From Prochlorococcus sp. AG-315-D17 (GTDB lineage: Bacteria > Cyanobacteriota > Cyanobacteriia > PCC-6307 > Cyanobiaceae), in assembly GCA_003283685.1 (NCBI GenBank), contig QBWD01000038.1:1-5229 (forward strand): DNA of 5,229 nt, given 5' to 3'. A program made the translations under genes and the position numbers. The notes beneath the pieces were generated by a model. That model was not told the DNA's origin. It made no database searches and saw only the letters and a list, made by a program, of their open reading frames with translations. Shown one piece after another: positions 1 to 4,585 of the stretch (position 1 is the first letter of the stretch; each line of letters starts with the position of its first letter).

Positions 1-9
1 AGTTGATAC

Positions 10-18
10 TTTTCCACA
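10..18 (+). promoter_or_regulatory. DnaA-box-like site
   Basis: Exact TTTTCCACA, the form described for DnaA boxes in Synechococcus-type cyanobacteria. It lies about 390 bases from the paired copies at 403-422. Binding is inferred from the word alone. Confidence 0.4.
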
Positions 19-128
19 GACGATGATTCTCTGCTCATTCTTCTTTGAATAGAAAACGAATCTAAAATCAATAAATAACTTGAAGTATGATTTTGAGAGA
101 CTGCTCGGCTAAAGCTGATTTAAAGGTT

Positions 129-156
129 TTTCTCTTTATTTTCAAAAGAAGAGAAA
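129..156. repeat. AT-rich inverted repeat
   Basis: TTTCTCTT (129-136) and AAGAGAAA (149-156) are perfect reverse complements around a 12-base spacer. It could form a weak hairpin. There is no gene next to it for it to terminate. Confidence 0.35.
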
Positions 157-402
157 TGAAAAATTTTATTAGTGCTTTCTTCTTACAATTAAGTGACTCA
201 AGTCTGTTTGAAGAATAAAGATTTAAAGTGACATCGCTTACGAAGACTCACAAGTTCCTTGAATGAGAACTTTAGAAGAAGCGAGATAACCCTATTTTTT
301 ACTCTTACGATACTCGATGAGAACCATAAGAGTAACTTATGTCACATATTAGGAATTCTAATTGATCGTCTTTTTAGTCTTTCACCACGATTAAATGACA
401 AC

Positions 403-422
403 TTTTCCACATGTTTTCCACA
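403..422 (+). promoter_or_regulatory. Tandem pair of DnaA-box-like sites
   Basis: Two exact TTTTCCACA words in direct orientation at 403-411 and 414-422, separated by two bases. A near match, TTTTCCACT, is present on the minus strand at 458-466. Closely spaced boxes suggest cooperative DnaA binding, either at an origin-like element or as a DnaA-titrating or regulatory site. No dnaA or dnaN gene is visible in the window. Confidence 0.45.
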
Positions 423-535
423 GGATGAAAATAACTACTCCTTTGGAGACTGACTTCAGTGGAAAAACAAAAGAAATGTGCTTTTTGATCTACTTGAAAG
501 TCAGATTTAGTTTTAAACTTATTCTTTCACTTGAC

Positions 536-555
536 ATCCTTTCATAGCAAAGGAT
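536..555. repeat. Perfect 7-base inverted repeat upstream of the DUF2811 pair
   Basis: ATCCTTT (536-542), spacer CATAGC, then AAAGGAT (549-555). It overlaps a TTGACA word (531-536) about 95 bases upstream of the start at 649. It could be an operator or a leader hairpin, and no T-tract follows directly. The role is unknown. Confidence 0.3.
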
Positions 556-648
556 CTCACTTTATGGATTCATGAGAATGTTTTTTTTTGCTTCCTTGAC
601 TTGATTCCAAAAGTGTGAGGAACTGGAGTCTCCCAAGCAAAGGTTTGA

Positions 649-939
649 ATGCAAAGTTTGGCACTTGAAACGATTCAACAAAGAGAAACAGATGAAGTAA
701 CTAGTGCCTATGTAAATAATGAGGATGATGTCTTAGTCAGTTTTATTCAAGAAATTCCTGAGTATCTTCAAGAGGCCATGTCTACTTTTATAGATAAGCA
801 TCCTAATTGGGATCAATATCGACTAATGCAGGCTGCTATATCTGGTTACCTTTTACAGAAAGGGGGTGATTCAAGAGAAATCCACCGTCTTTACTTTAAA
901 AGTATGTTTTGTAAAAAAGCCTTTGGTCAAATTCTATGA
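649..939 (+). CDS. DUF2811 domain protein, first of a tandem pair
   Basis: A 96-residue soluble protein that I recognise as DUF2811, a small cyanobacterial family of unknown function. After an acidic N-terminal extension (about residues 1-29), the family core covers residues 30-85. It reads VSFIQEIPEYLQEAM, then the HPNWDQYRLMQAAISGYLLQ block, then RE.HRLYFKSMF. The pattern of helix, WDQ turn and L-LQ-G helix is characteristic. An AAAGG ribosome binding site at 639-643 lies five bases before the ATG and supports this start. The stop overlaps the next start (ATGA at 936-939), so the two genes are very likely cotranscribed and translationally coupled. There is no signal peptide or membrane segment. 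The fold resembles short DNA-binding or protein-interaction helical bundles, but no biochemical role can be read from the sequence. Confidence 0.85.
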   Translation: MQSLALETIQQRETDEVTSAYVNNEDDVLVSFIQEIPEYLQEAMSTFIDKHPNWDQYRLMQAAISGYLLQKGGDSREIHRLYFKSMFCKKAFGQIL

Positions 940-1136
940 ATATGGAAACAGAGATTCCAGAGATCCTTTTGAACAAGATGAAGGATTACATTGAATCAAG
1001 CCCTGAGTACGATCAGCACAGTTTCATAACTTCAGCCGTGAATAATTTCTTATACAAAAATGGATCTGAAGATAGGCGAGTTGCAGAGAATTATTTAAAT
1101 GATATTTTTGATCAGTCTCCCTCTACTTCAACTTGA
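936..1136 (+). CDS. DUF2811 domain protein, second of a tandem pair
   Basis: A 66-residue protein consisting almost entirely of a DUF2811 core: IPEILLNKMKDYIESSPEYDQ, then AVNNFLYKNGSEDRR and YLNDIF. It aligns without major gaps to residues 36-85 of the upstream neighbour. It is clearly a diverged duplicate, with YDQ in place of WDQ and a more charged surface. The start overlaps the upstream stop in ATGA, which implies coupled translation from one transcript. A second ATG lies in frame two codons downstream (942-944), so the exact N-terminus is uncertain by two residues. The function is unknown. The pair could form a heterodimer, but that is speculation from the arrangement only. Confidence 0.82.
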   Translation: MNMETEIPEILLNKMKDYIESSPEYDQHSFITSAVNNFLYKNGSEDRRVAENYLNDIFDQSPSTST

Positions 1137-1276
1137 ATTATGTCTTTAAGTTTTTGATTAATAAAAAAAGAGTCAACTAGAGGAACGTAATGGTTTAAGG
1201 GTTAGCATCAATATCTCCTTTGAAGAGGCGTTGGATACTTGTATGAGTGCAGACTTTAAATATTGATTCCGCTTGG

Positions 1277-1426
1277 ATGGCAAAGTTAAAAACAAGAATT
1301 AACAGGCATAGAAATTATGGCTGGAGCTGGAAAAGAATTGCTGATATATACGGCGTTAGACCAACTACTTTCAGGGGTGGTCTATGGCTTAAAAAAAAGA
1401 CTAGGCAAAAAACCCCTCACGATTGA
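1277..1426 (+). CDS. Mini helix-turn-helix protein (repeat copy 1), C-terminus probably frameshifted
   Basis: A 49-residue basic ORF too short for routine calling. Residues 14-31 (YGWSWKRIADIYGVRPTT) look like a helix-turn-helix: an IA.IYGV turn followed by a TTF recognition-helix start, as in homeodomain-like or resolvase C-terminal HTH segments. Three related copies lie elsewhere in the window, and in two of them the motif continues as F-K/R-R-W-S and stops soon after. Here the bases read agg ggt ggt where an ancestral agg cgg tgg would give RRW. A lost base therefore seems to have shifted the frame and added the tail of about 17 residues (GGLWLKKK and onward). A GTG start at 1247 would add ten residues (VQTLNIDSAW). 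No good ribosome binding site is seen. It may be expressed or may be a remnant. Confidence 0.45.
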   Translation: MAKLKTRINRHRNYGWSWKRIADIYGVRPTTFRGGLWLKKKTRQKTPHD

Positions 1427-1431
1427 GGGTT
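1407..1431 (-). terminator. Intrinsic-terminator-like hairpin, minus orientation
   Basis: Read on the minus strand, AACCCTCA (1431-1424), loop ATCG, TGAGGGGTT (1419-1411) forms a stem with one extra G, and the T-run continues to 1407. In the plus direction the stem is not followed by T. It would therefore stop transcripts entering from the pilin side. No minus-strand gene directly upstream is evident, so it may be ancestral or may end an unannotated antisense or small RNA. Confidence 0.45.
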
Positions 1432-1555
1432 AACTAAAAATTGTTTATCAAAAAAGTGTCATGTTTGTATATTTTCTATGTCATCTAGTTTCGGAAACTG
1501 AATTATTGACCAGACTTAGGATAGTCATGCGTTTAATCGCTTTTAGAATCTTCCG

Positions 1556-2467
1556 ATGGTTTTAAGGAGAGACTCAGAAAAAGGTTTTTCTTTAATAGAG
1601 CTAGTCGTAGTAGTTGCTGTCCTTGGTGTCTTAAGTGCTATTGCAATTCCCTCATTTAATTGTTTCCAGAGAAAATCAAAAGCTACTACTGCATTAGCAG
1701 CTATTAGACAAATACAATCTGAATGTGCAATCAATAAAGCTGATACTGGAATCACTGGTAATTTTACTCCGAGTAATTTTAATTCTTATCAGATTCAATC
1801 CGATGGATCAAATAGCTGCAGTGGGGTATCAGGAACTGGTTTGATTAGTGCAATACCTACCGATACAAATATCTTGCCTACCTTTAAATTGGCGACAAAT
1901 AGTAGTGAGTTAACGTATAGCTTTAAGGGTCAAACAGGAACTAATTTTTCAGATTGCTTTATGATGGTTTGCAAGGTTTTTAGTGGACAAAGTCTAAGAG
2001 CAGAAATTGAATCTGAAGATTTCGTTTTAGAAGACTCTTATCTCGAAAGAGGTTGCTCTGCTTATGCTGTAGTTGAGGGCCCTACATGGGATGAATCCCA
2101 GGCAAATGCAGTAAAACTTGGTGGGAATTTAATTACTCTCAATGATAAAGAGGAAAATGATTGGATAGCCGAAAAGATAAAATGGGCCGAACCAGCGAAT
2201 ACATCATCGGGTGCTTATGGAGCGGATCAAGACATTGCTTATTGGATTGGATTGACTGATTCAGAAAATGAAGGAGAGTTGAAATGGGTTGACGGGTCAG
2301 AAGTGAATTTTTCTGGACAAGGAGCAACTGATGCAGGAGGATCAGAAGATTATTTTACTCTGACAGCTAATGGTGATTTGAATGATTTAACTCAAAATGA
2401 AGGTGATTGGAGTATGGGGCATTGGCAAATGAAATATGGAATAGCAGAAATATCAATATGTAACTAA
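1556..2467 (+). CDS. Type IV pilin-like protein with C-terminal C-type lectin-like domain
   Basis: A 303-residue protein. Residues 1-10 (MVLRRDSEKG) form a basic prepilin leader ending in Gly10. Residues 11-34 (FSLIELVVVVAVLGVL and onward) are the hydrophobic N-terminal helix, with Phe at mature +1 and Glu at +5 (E15). This is the class III prepilin signal cut and N-methylated by PilD-type peptidase. Residues 35-150 resemble a pilin globular part and contain C88, C134 and C139. Residues 167-302 are a bacterial C-type lectin-like domain: GPTWDESQANAVKLGGNLIT, then DKEENDWIAEKI, YWIGLTDSENEGELKWVDGS, GGSEDYFTL and GIAEI. C167 and C302 bracket the domain and could pair. Classical EPN/QPD and WND calcium motifs are missing (GDWSMGHW replaces WND), so sugar binding is uncertain. 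The likely role is a minor or surface pilin displaying a binding domain. The ATG is chosen because it gives a short basic leader; no Shine-Dalgarno site is obvious. Confidence 0.85.
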   Translation: MVLRRDSEKGFSLIELVVVVAVLGVLSAIAIPSFNCFQRKSKATTALAAIRQIQSECAINKADTGITGNFTPSNFNSYQIQSDGSNSCSGVSGTGLISAIPTDTNILPTFKLATNSSELTYSFKGQTGTNFSDCFMMVCKVFSGQSLRAEIESEDFVLEDSYLERGCSAYAVVEGPTWDESQANAVKLGGNLITLNDKEENDWIAEKIKWAEPANTSSGAYGADQDIAYWIGLTDSENEGELKWVDGSEVNFSGQGATDAGGSEDYFTLTANGDLNDLTQNEGDWSMGHWQMKYGIAEISICN

Positions 2468-2553
2468 AAAAGGTAGATATTGTTGAAGTACTTTGACGAG
2501 TTTTGATAGTTAAATTATTTTGTTATTGATTTAAACTATCCAAAAGGTATAAG

Positions 2554-2596
2554 AGTGCTTTGGGATCAGGAGGTCGCAGGTTCAATGTCGCCCCGA
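2554..2596 (+). pseudogene. 3' fragment of tRNA-Pro(UGG), degenerate
   Basis: The bases follow the 3' half of a cyanobacterial tRNA-Pro(UGG). They begin in the anticodon arm (GTGCTTTGGGATCAG, with TGG as anticodon), continue through the variable region and T-arm (GGAGGTCGCAGGTTCAA), and end in the acceptor strand GTCGCCCCGA. Relative to the usual GGTTCAAATCCTGTCGCCCC, four bases (ATCC) are missing, which destroys the T-stem. The 5' half (acceptor and D-arm) is not present upstream. A tRNA 3' end without its 5' half is the classic trace of site-specific integration by a tyrosine recombinase or a tRNA-targeting island. The comparison with tRNA-Pro is from memory. Confidence 0.7.
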
Positions 2597-2603
2597 TCAG
2601 TTC

Positions 2604-2633
2604 AGGATTGCTTTCCCAGGCGGTCCTTTTTTT
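2604..2633 (+). terminator. Rho-independent terminator after the pilin gene and tRNA remnant
   Basis: AGGATTGC (2604-2611), loop TTTCCCAG, GCGGTCCT (2620-2627) forms an eight-pair stem with two G-U pairs. It runs directly into seven T (2627-2633). It should end transcripts from the pilin gene. It may originally have been the terminator of the tRNA-Pro gene, carried along with the 3' fragment just upstream. Confidence 0.7.
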
Positions 2634-2735
2634 ATGGGAAATTTCTTTGCGTCCATACGGCGTCCAAGATTTACGTGGATTAAGGGAACTTGAAGGGATT
2701 TAACGGACTTAGGCATAGTGGCTTTGAAGCATTGC

Positions 2736-2963
2736 TTAATCCCATCCCCACTCTTTTTTGATATCTTCCAAGGATCTTCCTCTTGCTTTTTCTTCTGTTG
2801 TCAAAGGTATCCAGTTCCAATCAAGTAAGAGTGTCATTGCAATTGCAAAAATAAAATGTCCGACCAAAACACCTGTCACATCAATCTTGGTCAGTGATTC
2901 TTGTCCAATAGAGGGGTCGTACAAAGGTTTCTTTGCTAGGGATATAGATATTAACTGCTCCAT
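2736..2963 (-). CDS. Small membrane protein, unidentified
   Basis: A 75-residue protein that I do not recognise. Residues 1-28 are mixed polar (KKPLYDPSIGQESLTKID). Residues 29-47 (VTGVLVGHFIFAIAMTLLL) form one transmembrane helix. The tail (TTEEKARGRSLEDIKKEWGWD) is charged and probably lies on the cytoplasmic side, where positive residues concentrate. It starts 21 bases after the stop of the upstream minus-strand gene, so the two are probably one operon. Single-helix proteins of this size in picocyanobacteria are often photosynthetic or thylakoid accessory subunits, but there is no high-light-inducible ExxNGR motif and no known Psb or Psa signature. That idea is only a guess. Coding looks real because the hydrophobic segment and charge pattern are coherent, and the opposite-strand ORF over the same bases is poorer. 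Confidence 0.65.
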   Translation of the reverse strand: MEQLISISLAKKPLYDPSIGQESLTKIDVTGVLVGHFIFAIAMTLLLDWNWIPLTTEEKARGRSLEDIKKEWGWD

Positions 2964-2984
2964 TGCATGACTATGAGGTGAAAG

Positions 2985-3152
2985 CTATGCGGGTCTACCT
3001 GTAATTACACTATGAAATGCAGCGTTGTATTTATAAAGAAGGAAGATGGCTAAGAAAAGAATATTTAATCCAGTAAAGACAGCAAACTGAATCCATAAAA
3101 ATGTACGGCTTACATCAGGGTTATCACTTCCTGCGTCAACTCGAAATGCCAT
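2985..3152 (-). CDS. Small single-helix membrane protein, unidentified
   Basis: A 55-residue protein, too short for usual length cut-offs. It has a polar N-terminus (MAFRVDAGSDNPDVSRT) and one long hydrophobic helix at about residues 18-40 (FLWIQFAVFTGLNILFLAIF). It ends YKYNAAFHSVITGRPA. I do not recognise the family. It lies directly upstream of the 75-residue membrane gene on the same strand (21-base gap), which suggests a two-gene operon of interacting membrane peptides. The ATG is the first in frame, and no Shine-Dalgarno site is seen. The clean amphipathic layout and the single uninterrupted frame argue for a real gene. The function is unknown. Confidence 0.6.
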   Translation of the reverse strand: MAFRVDAGSDNPDVSRTFLWIQFAVFTGLNILFLAIFLLYKYNAAFHSVITGRPA

Positions 3153-3167
3153 TTTAAATAGGAAAAG

Positions 3168-3417
3168 CTATTTAGGTATAGACCACCGCTTAAATGTTGT
3201 CGGACTGACGTTATAAACTTTTGCAATCACACATGTTGGGGTATTCATCTGTCTCACAATAGAAGTCAGCATATTCCCAGAAGGACCATCACAAGTGTAA
3301 GTACCTGGCTTGACCTGGAAAAGATGGATTCCAACCAGATGGAAAGTTTCCTCCACCTCCAGTATTAGTGCATCCAGATAGCAATATCGCCAACGAAAGA
3401 ATAAACAAATTACGCAA
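3168..3417 (-). pseudogene. Lipoprotein-signal gene frameshifted into an HTH tail (repeat copy 4)
   Basis: On the minus strand, a frame opening at TTG 3417 reads MRNLFILSLAILLSGCTNTG. This is a textbook lipoprotein signal with lipobox LLSGC (Cys16), followed by a Gly-rich linker (GGGGNFPSGWNPSF). This frame stops at 3289. One base over, the frame continues sensibly as QVKPGTYTCDGPSGNMLTS, then QMNTPTCVIAKVYNVSPTTF, KRWSIPK and stop at 3168. Dropping one T from the four-T run near 3320 joins the two halves into one protein of about 82 residues. A single-base insertion has therefore probably broken the gene, unless it is a sequencing error or a programmed frameshift. The tail carries the same motif as the HTH repeats elsewhere in the window. 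The 100-residue open frame beginning at 3470 on this strand is a chance extension of the tail frame; its first half does not look like a protein. Confidence 0.5.
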
Positions 3418-3466
3418 GAATGTTGAAGCTCTTTTAAATCATCTAAACACCACTTTAACCCATAGA

Positions 3467-3571
3467 TCACAGCCTGAAACTGGTAGGACTAACACCGTAT
3501 ATATCAGCAATCTTTCTCCAGCTCCAACCATATTTCTGTACTTCTTGATTTTTGTTCTCTTGGTTTCTAAC
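3467..3571 (-). pseudogene. Decayed helix-turn-helix remnant (repeat copy 3)
   Basis: On the minus strand one frame gives ETKRTKIKKYRN. The next frame then gives YGWSWRKIADIYGVSPTSF, followed by RL and a TGA stop at 3467. This matches the ORF at 1277-1426 (KTRINRHRNYGWSWKRIADI and onward). Copy 1 has aaattatgg where this copy has aaatatgg, so one base has been lost and the frame broken. The two copies share an identical 17-base run (1337-1353 plus, 3495-3511 minus). The TGA replaces the tgg that would encode the Trp of the RW tail. The 68-residue open frame over these bases (3439-3645 minus) starts with a hydrophobic stretch but reads the HTH part out of frame, so I do not call it a gene. Confidence 0.55.
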
Positions 3572-3711
3572 GCACAGATGAAGAGCTTCAGAGATAACAC
3601 CAATGCGACAAAAAGCCACACTATTATGCATGTGCAAGAAATCATTTATTTTTAAAATGCTTTAATGCCGAGTGAGAACCAACAAGTTCTGCGACTTCGA
3701 TCATTTATTCT

Positions 3712-3873
3712 ATGAAAAACTTTCTTGCTAGTGACAGATCTAAATGGATATTTGTAATTGGTTTAGTTGCAATTGGAGCAGGCTTTACAGCTAAGAATGT
3801 GGTCTCTTACCCAAGTGAGTGCGTACCTAACAAGGGTCTAGAAGTAACCATGTTGATTAGACCTTTGGTATGA
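3712..3873 (+). CDS. Small membrane protein, first of an overlapping trio
   Basis: A 53-residue protein beginning MKNFLASDRSKW. One hydrophobic helix covers about residues 12-27 (WIFVIGLVAIGAGFTA), then a short exported or lumenal segment (KNVVSYPSECVPNKGLEV) contains a single Cys. I do not recognise the family. Its stop overlaps the next start in ATGA (3870-3873), a tight arrangement that supports coding and translational coupling. No clear ribosome binding site precedes it. With the next two genes it forms a run of three very short membrane proteins. The function is unknown, and a small membrane complex is a reasonable but untested idea. Confidence 0.6.
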   Translation: MKNFLASDRSKWIFVIGLVAIGAGFTAKNVVSYPSECVPNKGLEVTMLIRPLV

Positions 3874-3992
3874 ATCCAGTTCAATCATCTATGGCTTTAT
3901 TCGCTGTTGTTATTGCAGCAATATCTTTTTTGTGGATTGGCATTACCCTCAAAGAAGGTAGAAAAGCAGTCGATGAAAGTAAGGAGCAATGA
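3870..3992 (+). CDS. 40-residue membrane protein, middle of the overlapping trio
   Basis: MNPVQSSM, then a hydrophobic helix (ALFAVVIAAISFLWIGITL, about residues 9-27), then a charged cytoplasmic-like tail (KEGRKAVDESKEQ). It overlaps the upstream gene by four bases (ATGA) and the downstream gene by four bases (ATGA at 3989-3992). The size and layout resemble small thylakoid or respiratory accessory subunits of cyanobacteria, but I cannot name the family. Overlap on both sides makes chance occurrence unlikely. Confidence 0.6.
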   Translation: MNPVQSSMALFAVVIAAISFLWIGITLKEGRKAVDESKEQ

Positions 3993-4150
3993 AAGAGAAA
4001 AAAAAGAAGCAATTTAAAACTCTATTCACATTTATTGCTGCACTTGGTGTTTATTTTTTGGCTTTTAATTCGCCAATGCAGAAACAAATGAATCAAAACC
4101 ACTCAGTCGAAAACGAAATCAGATCTATTTCTTTAGAGGGATTTAAATAG
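3989..4150 (+). CDS. 53-residue membrane protein, last of the overlapping trio
   Basis: A very basic N-terminus (MKEKKKKQFK) precedes one hydrophobic helix (residues 11-27, TLFTFIAALGVYFLAF). A polar tail follows (NSPMQKQMNQNHSVENEIRS). The Lys cluster would keep the N-terminus in the cytoplasm by the positive-inside rule, so the polar tail faces the periplasm or lumen. A secreted peptide with an N-terminal signal is the alternative, but no clear signal-peptidase site follows the helix. The start lies in the ATGA overlap with the previous gene. The family is unrecognised. Confidence 0.58.
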   Translation: MKEKKKKQFKTLFTFIAALGVYFLAFNSPMQKQMNQNHSVENEIRSISLEGFK

Positions 4151-4300
4151 TCTCATAAGGCCGCTTTGCTAGACTTTCTCTAGATCGACTTTTCACATAT
4201 TAGGAGTGTATTACTACTACATAAATTGGTGTAGAAAAGGAACATTCAAGGCATGATGTTTGTATGGATGAGACCTTTTAACCTTTTTTATTAACTAATT

Positions 4301-4516
4301 ATGGGAGAAGCTAAAAGAAGAAAAGAACTAGGACTGCCCCCTAGAGAAAAACCAAGAGAGTTAAAGATGCCCAAGCTTGATAAAGAATCTATACAAAAAA
4401 AGGTTAGGTCTACGATATATAAAAATCCAATTATTCCAATTCTTTTTTATGGTTCTTTAATAGGGGCTCTTGTTTGGGCTGTATTTAATCTCGTGAAACT
4501 CTATAAATTGATTTAA
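4301..4516 (+). CDS. MGEAKRRK-family small membrane protein (possibly DUF2839)
   Basis: A 71-residue protein opening with MGEAKRRKELGLPPREK, a highly conserved N-terminal signature of a cyanobacterial small-protein family that I would tentatively place in DUF2839. Residues 1-40 are strongly basic, and residues 44-64 (PIIPILFYGSLIGALVWAVF) form one transmembrane helix. Topology is probably N-in. The length agrees with my recollection of the family. It is preceded by about 150 bases without a gene (4151-4300) that presumably hold its promoter. No Shine-Dalgarno site is present, which is common in these genomes. The function is unknown; the basic N-terminus could contact nucleic acid or lipid head groups, but this is inference. 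Confidence 0.78.
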   Translation: MGEAKRRKELGLPPREKPRELKMPKLDKESIQKKVRSTIYKNPIIPILFYGSLIGALVWAVFNLVKLYKLI

Positions 4517-4519
4517 TAA

Positions 4520-4585
4520 ATGAAACTCTTACTACTTGCTCGACAGTCATCTACAATTAGGGGCGATAAACACTTCTTTTTGTGA
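4520..4585 (+). CDS. Possible 21-residue leader peptide overlapping the next gene
   Basis: An ATG three bases after the upstream stop opens a 21-codon frame (MKLLLLARQSSTIRGDKHFF and a final Leu). Its TGA overlaps the GTG start of the 119-residue gene in GTGA (4582-4585). The tight spacing on both sides suggests a coupled mini-ORF that feeds ribosomes to a gene with a weak start. It could equally be chance. No family is recognised. Confidence 0.3.
   Translation: MKLLLLARQSSTIRGDKHFFL

Larger units (their letters stand above)
1..648. other. Long non-coding region with DnaA-box-like words and inverted repeats
   Basis: I see no convincing gene in these 648 bases. The only longer open frame (259-453, TTG start, no ribosome binding site) has a composition that does not look like a protein. 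The stretch does hold three exact TTTTCCACA words (10-18, 403-411, 414-422) and a one-mismatch copy on the minus strand (458-466). It also has an 8-base inverted repeat (129-136 with 149-156), a 7-base inverted repeat (536-542 with 549-555) and a run of nine T at 581-589. It probably includes the promoter and 5' leader of the gene starting at 649, but I could not fix a -10/-35 pair with confidence. Confidence 0.5.

Noticed and set aside
259..453. 64-residue open frame in the upstream non-coding region
   Set aside because: It uses a TTG start with no ribosome binding site, has no protein-like pattern, and covers the DnaA-box-like words. It is best explained as a chance open frame.
1157..1266. 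Open plus frame encoding VSINISFEEALDTCMSADFK, considered as a small gene
   Set aside because: There is no start codon near its beginning and no family resemblance, and it is bounded by stops. It is likely chance or a remnant.
1543..1755. 70-residue minus-strand open frame
   Set aside because: It lies antisense over the pilin signal and transmembrane region. Its hydrophobicity merely mirrors the pilin codons.
2139..2327. 62-residue minus-strand open frame
   Set aside because: It is antisense to the C-type lectin-like domain, which has strong family motifs in the plus frame.
2635..2720. Short open frames on both strands after the terminator, considered as the start of an integrase gene
   Set aside because: The plus frame stops after 19 codons and the minus frame after about 31. 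Neither shows tyrosine-recombinase motifs (R-HxxR-Y), so an integrase remnant cannot be supported.
2758..2970. 70-residue plus-strand open frame
   Set aside because: It is a shadow of the minus-strand 75-residue membrane gene, which has a more coherent helix and charged-tail layout.
3368..3655. 95-residue plus-strand open frame
   Set aside because: It lies antisense over the lipoprotein and HTH remnants. The minus strand carries recognisable motifs and the plus frame does not.
342..4206. 13-base word TCACATATTAGGA present at 342-354 and 4194-4206
   Set aside because: A single 13-base match between two AT-rich non-coding spots in 5 kb can occur by chance. The flanks do not match and no promoter logic is shared.
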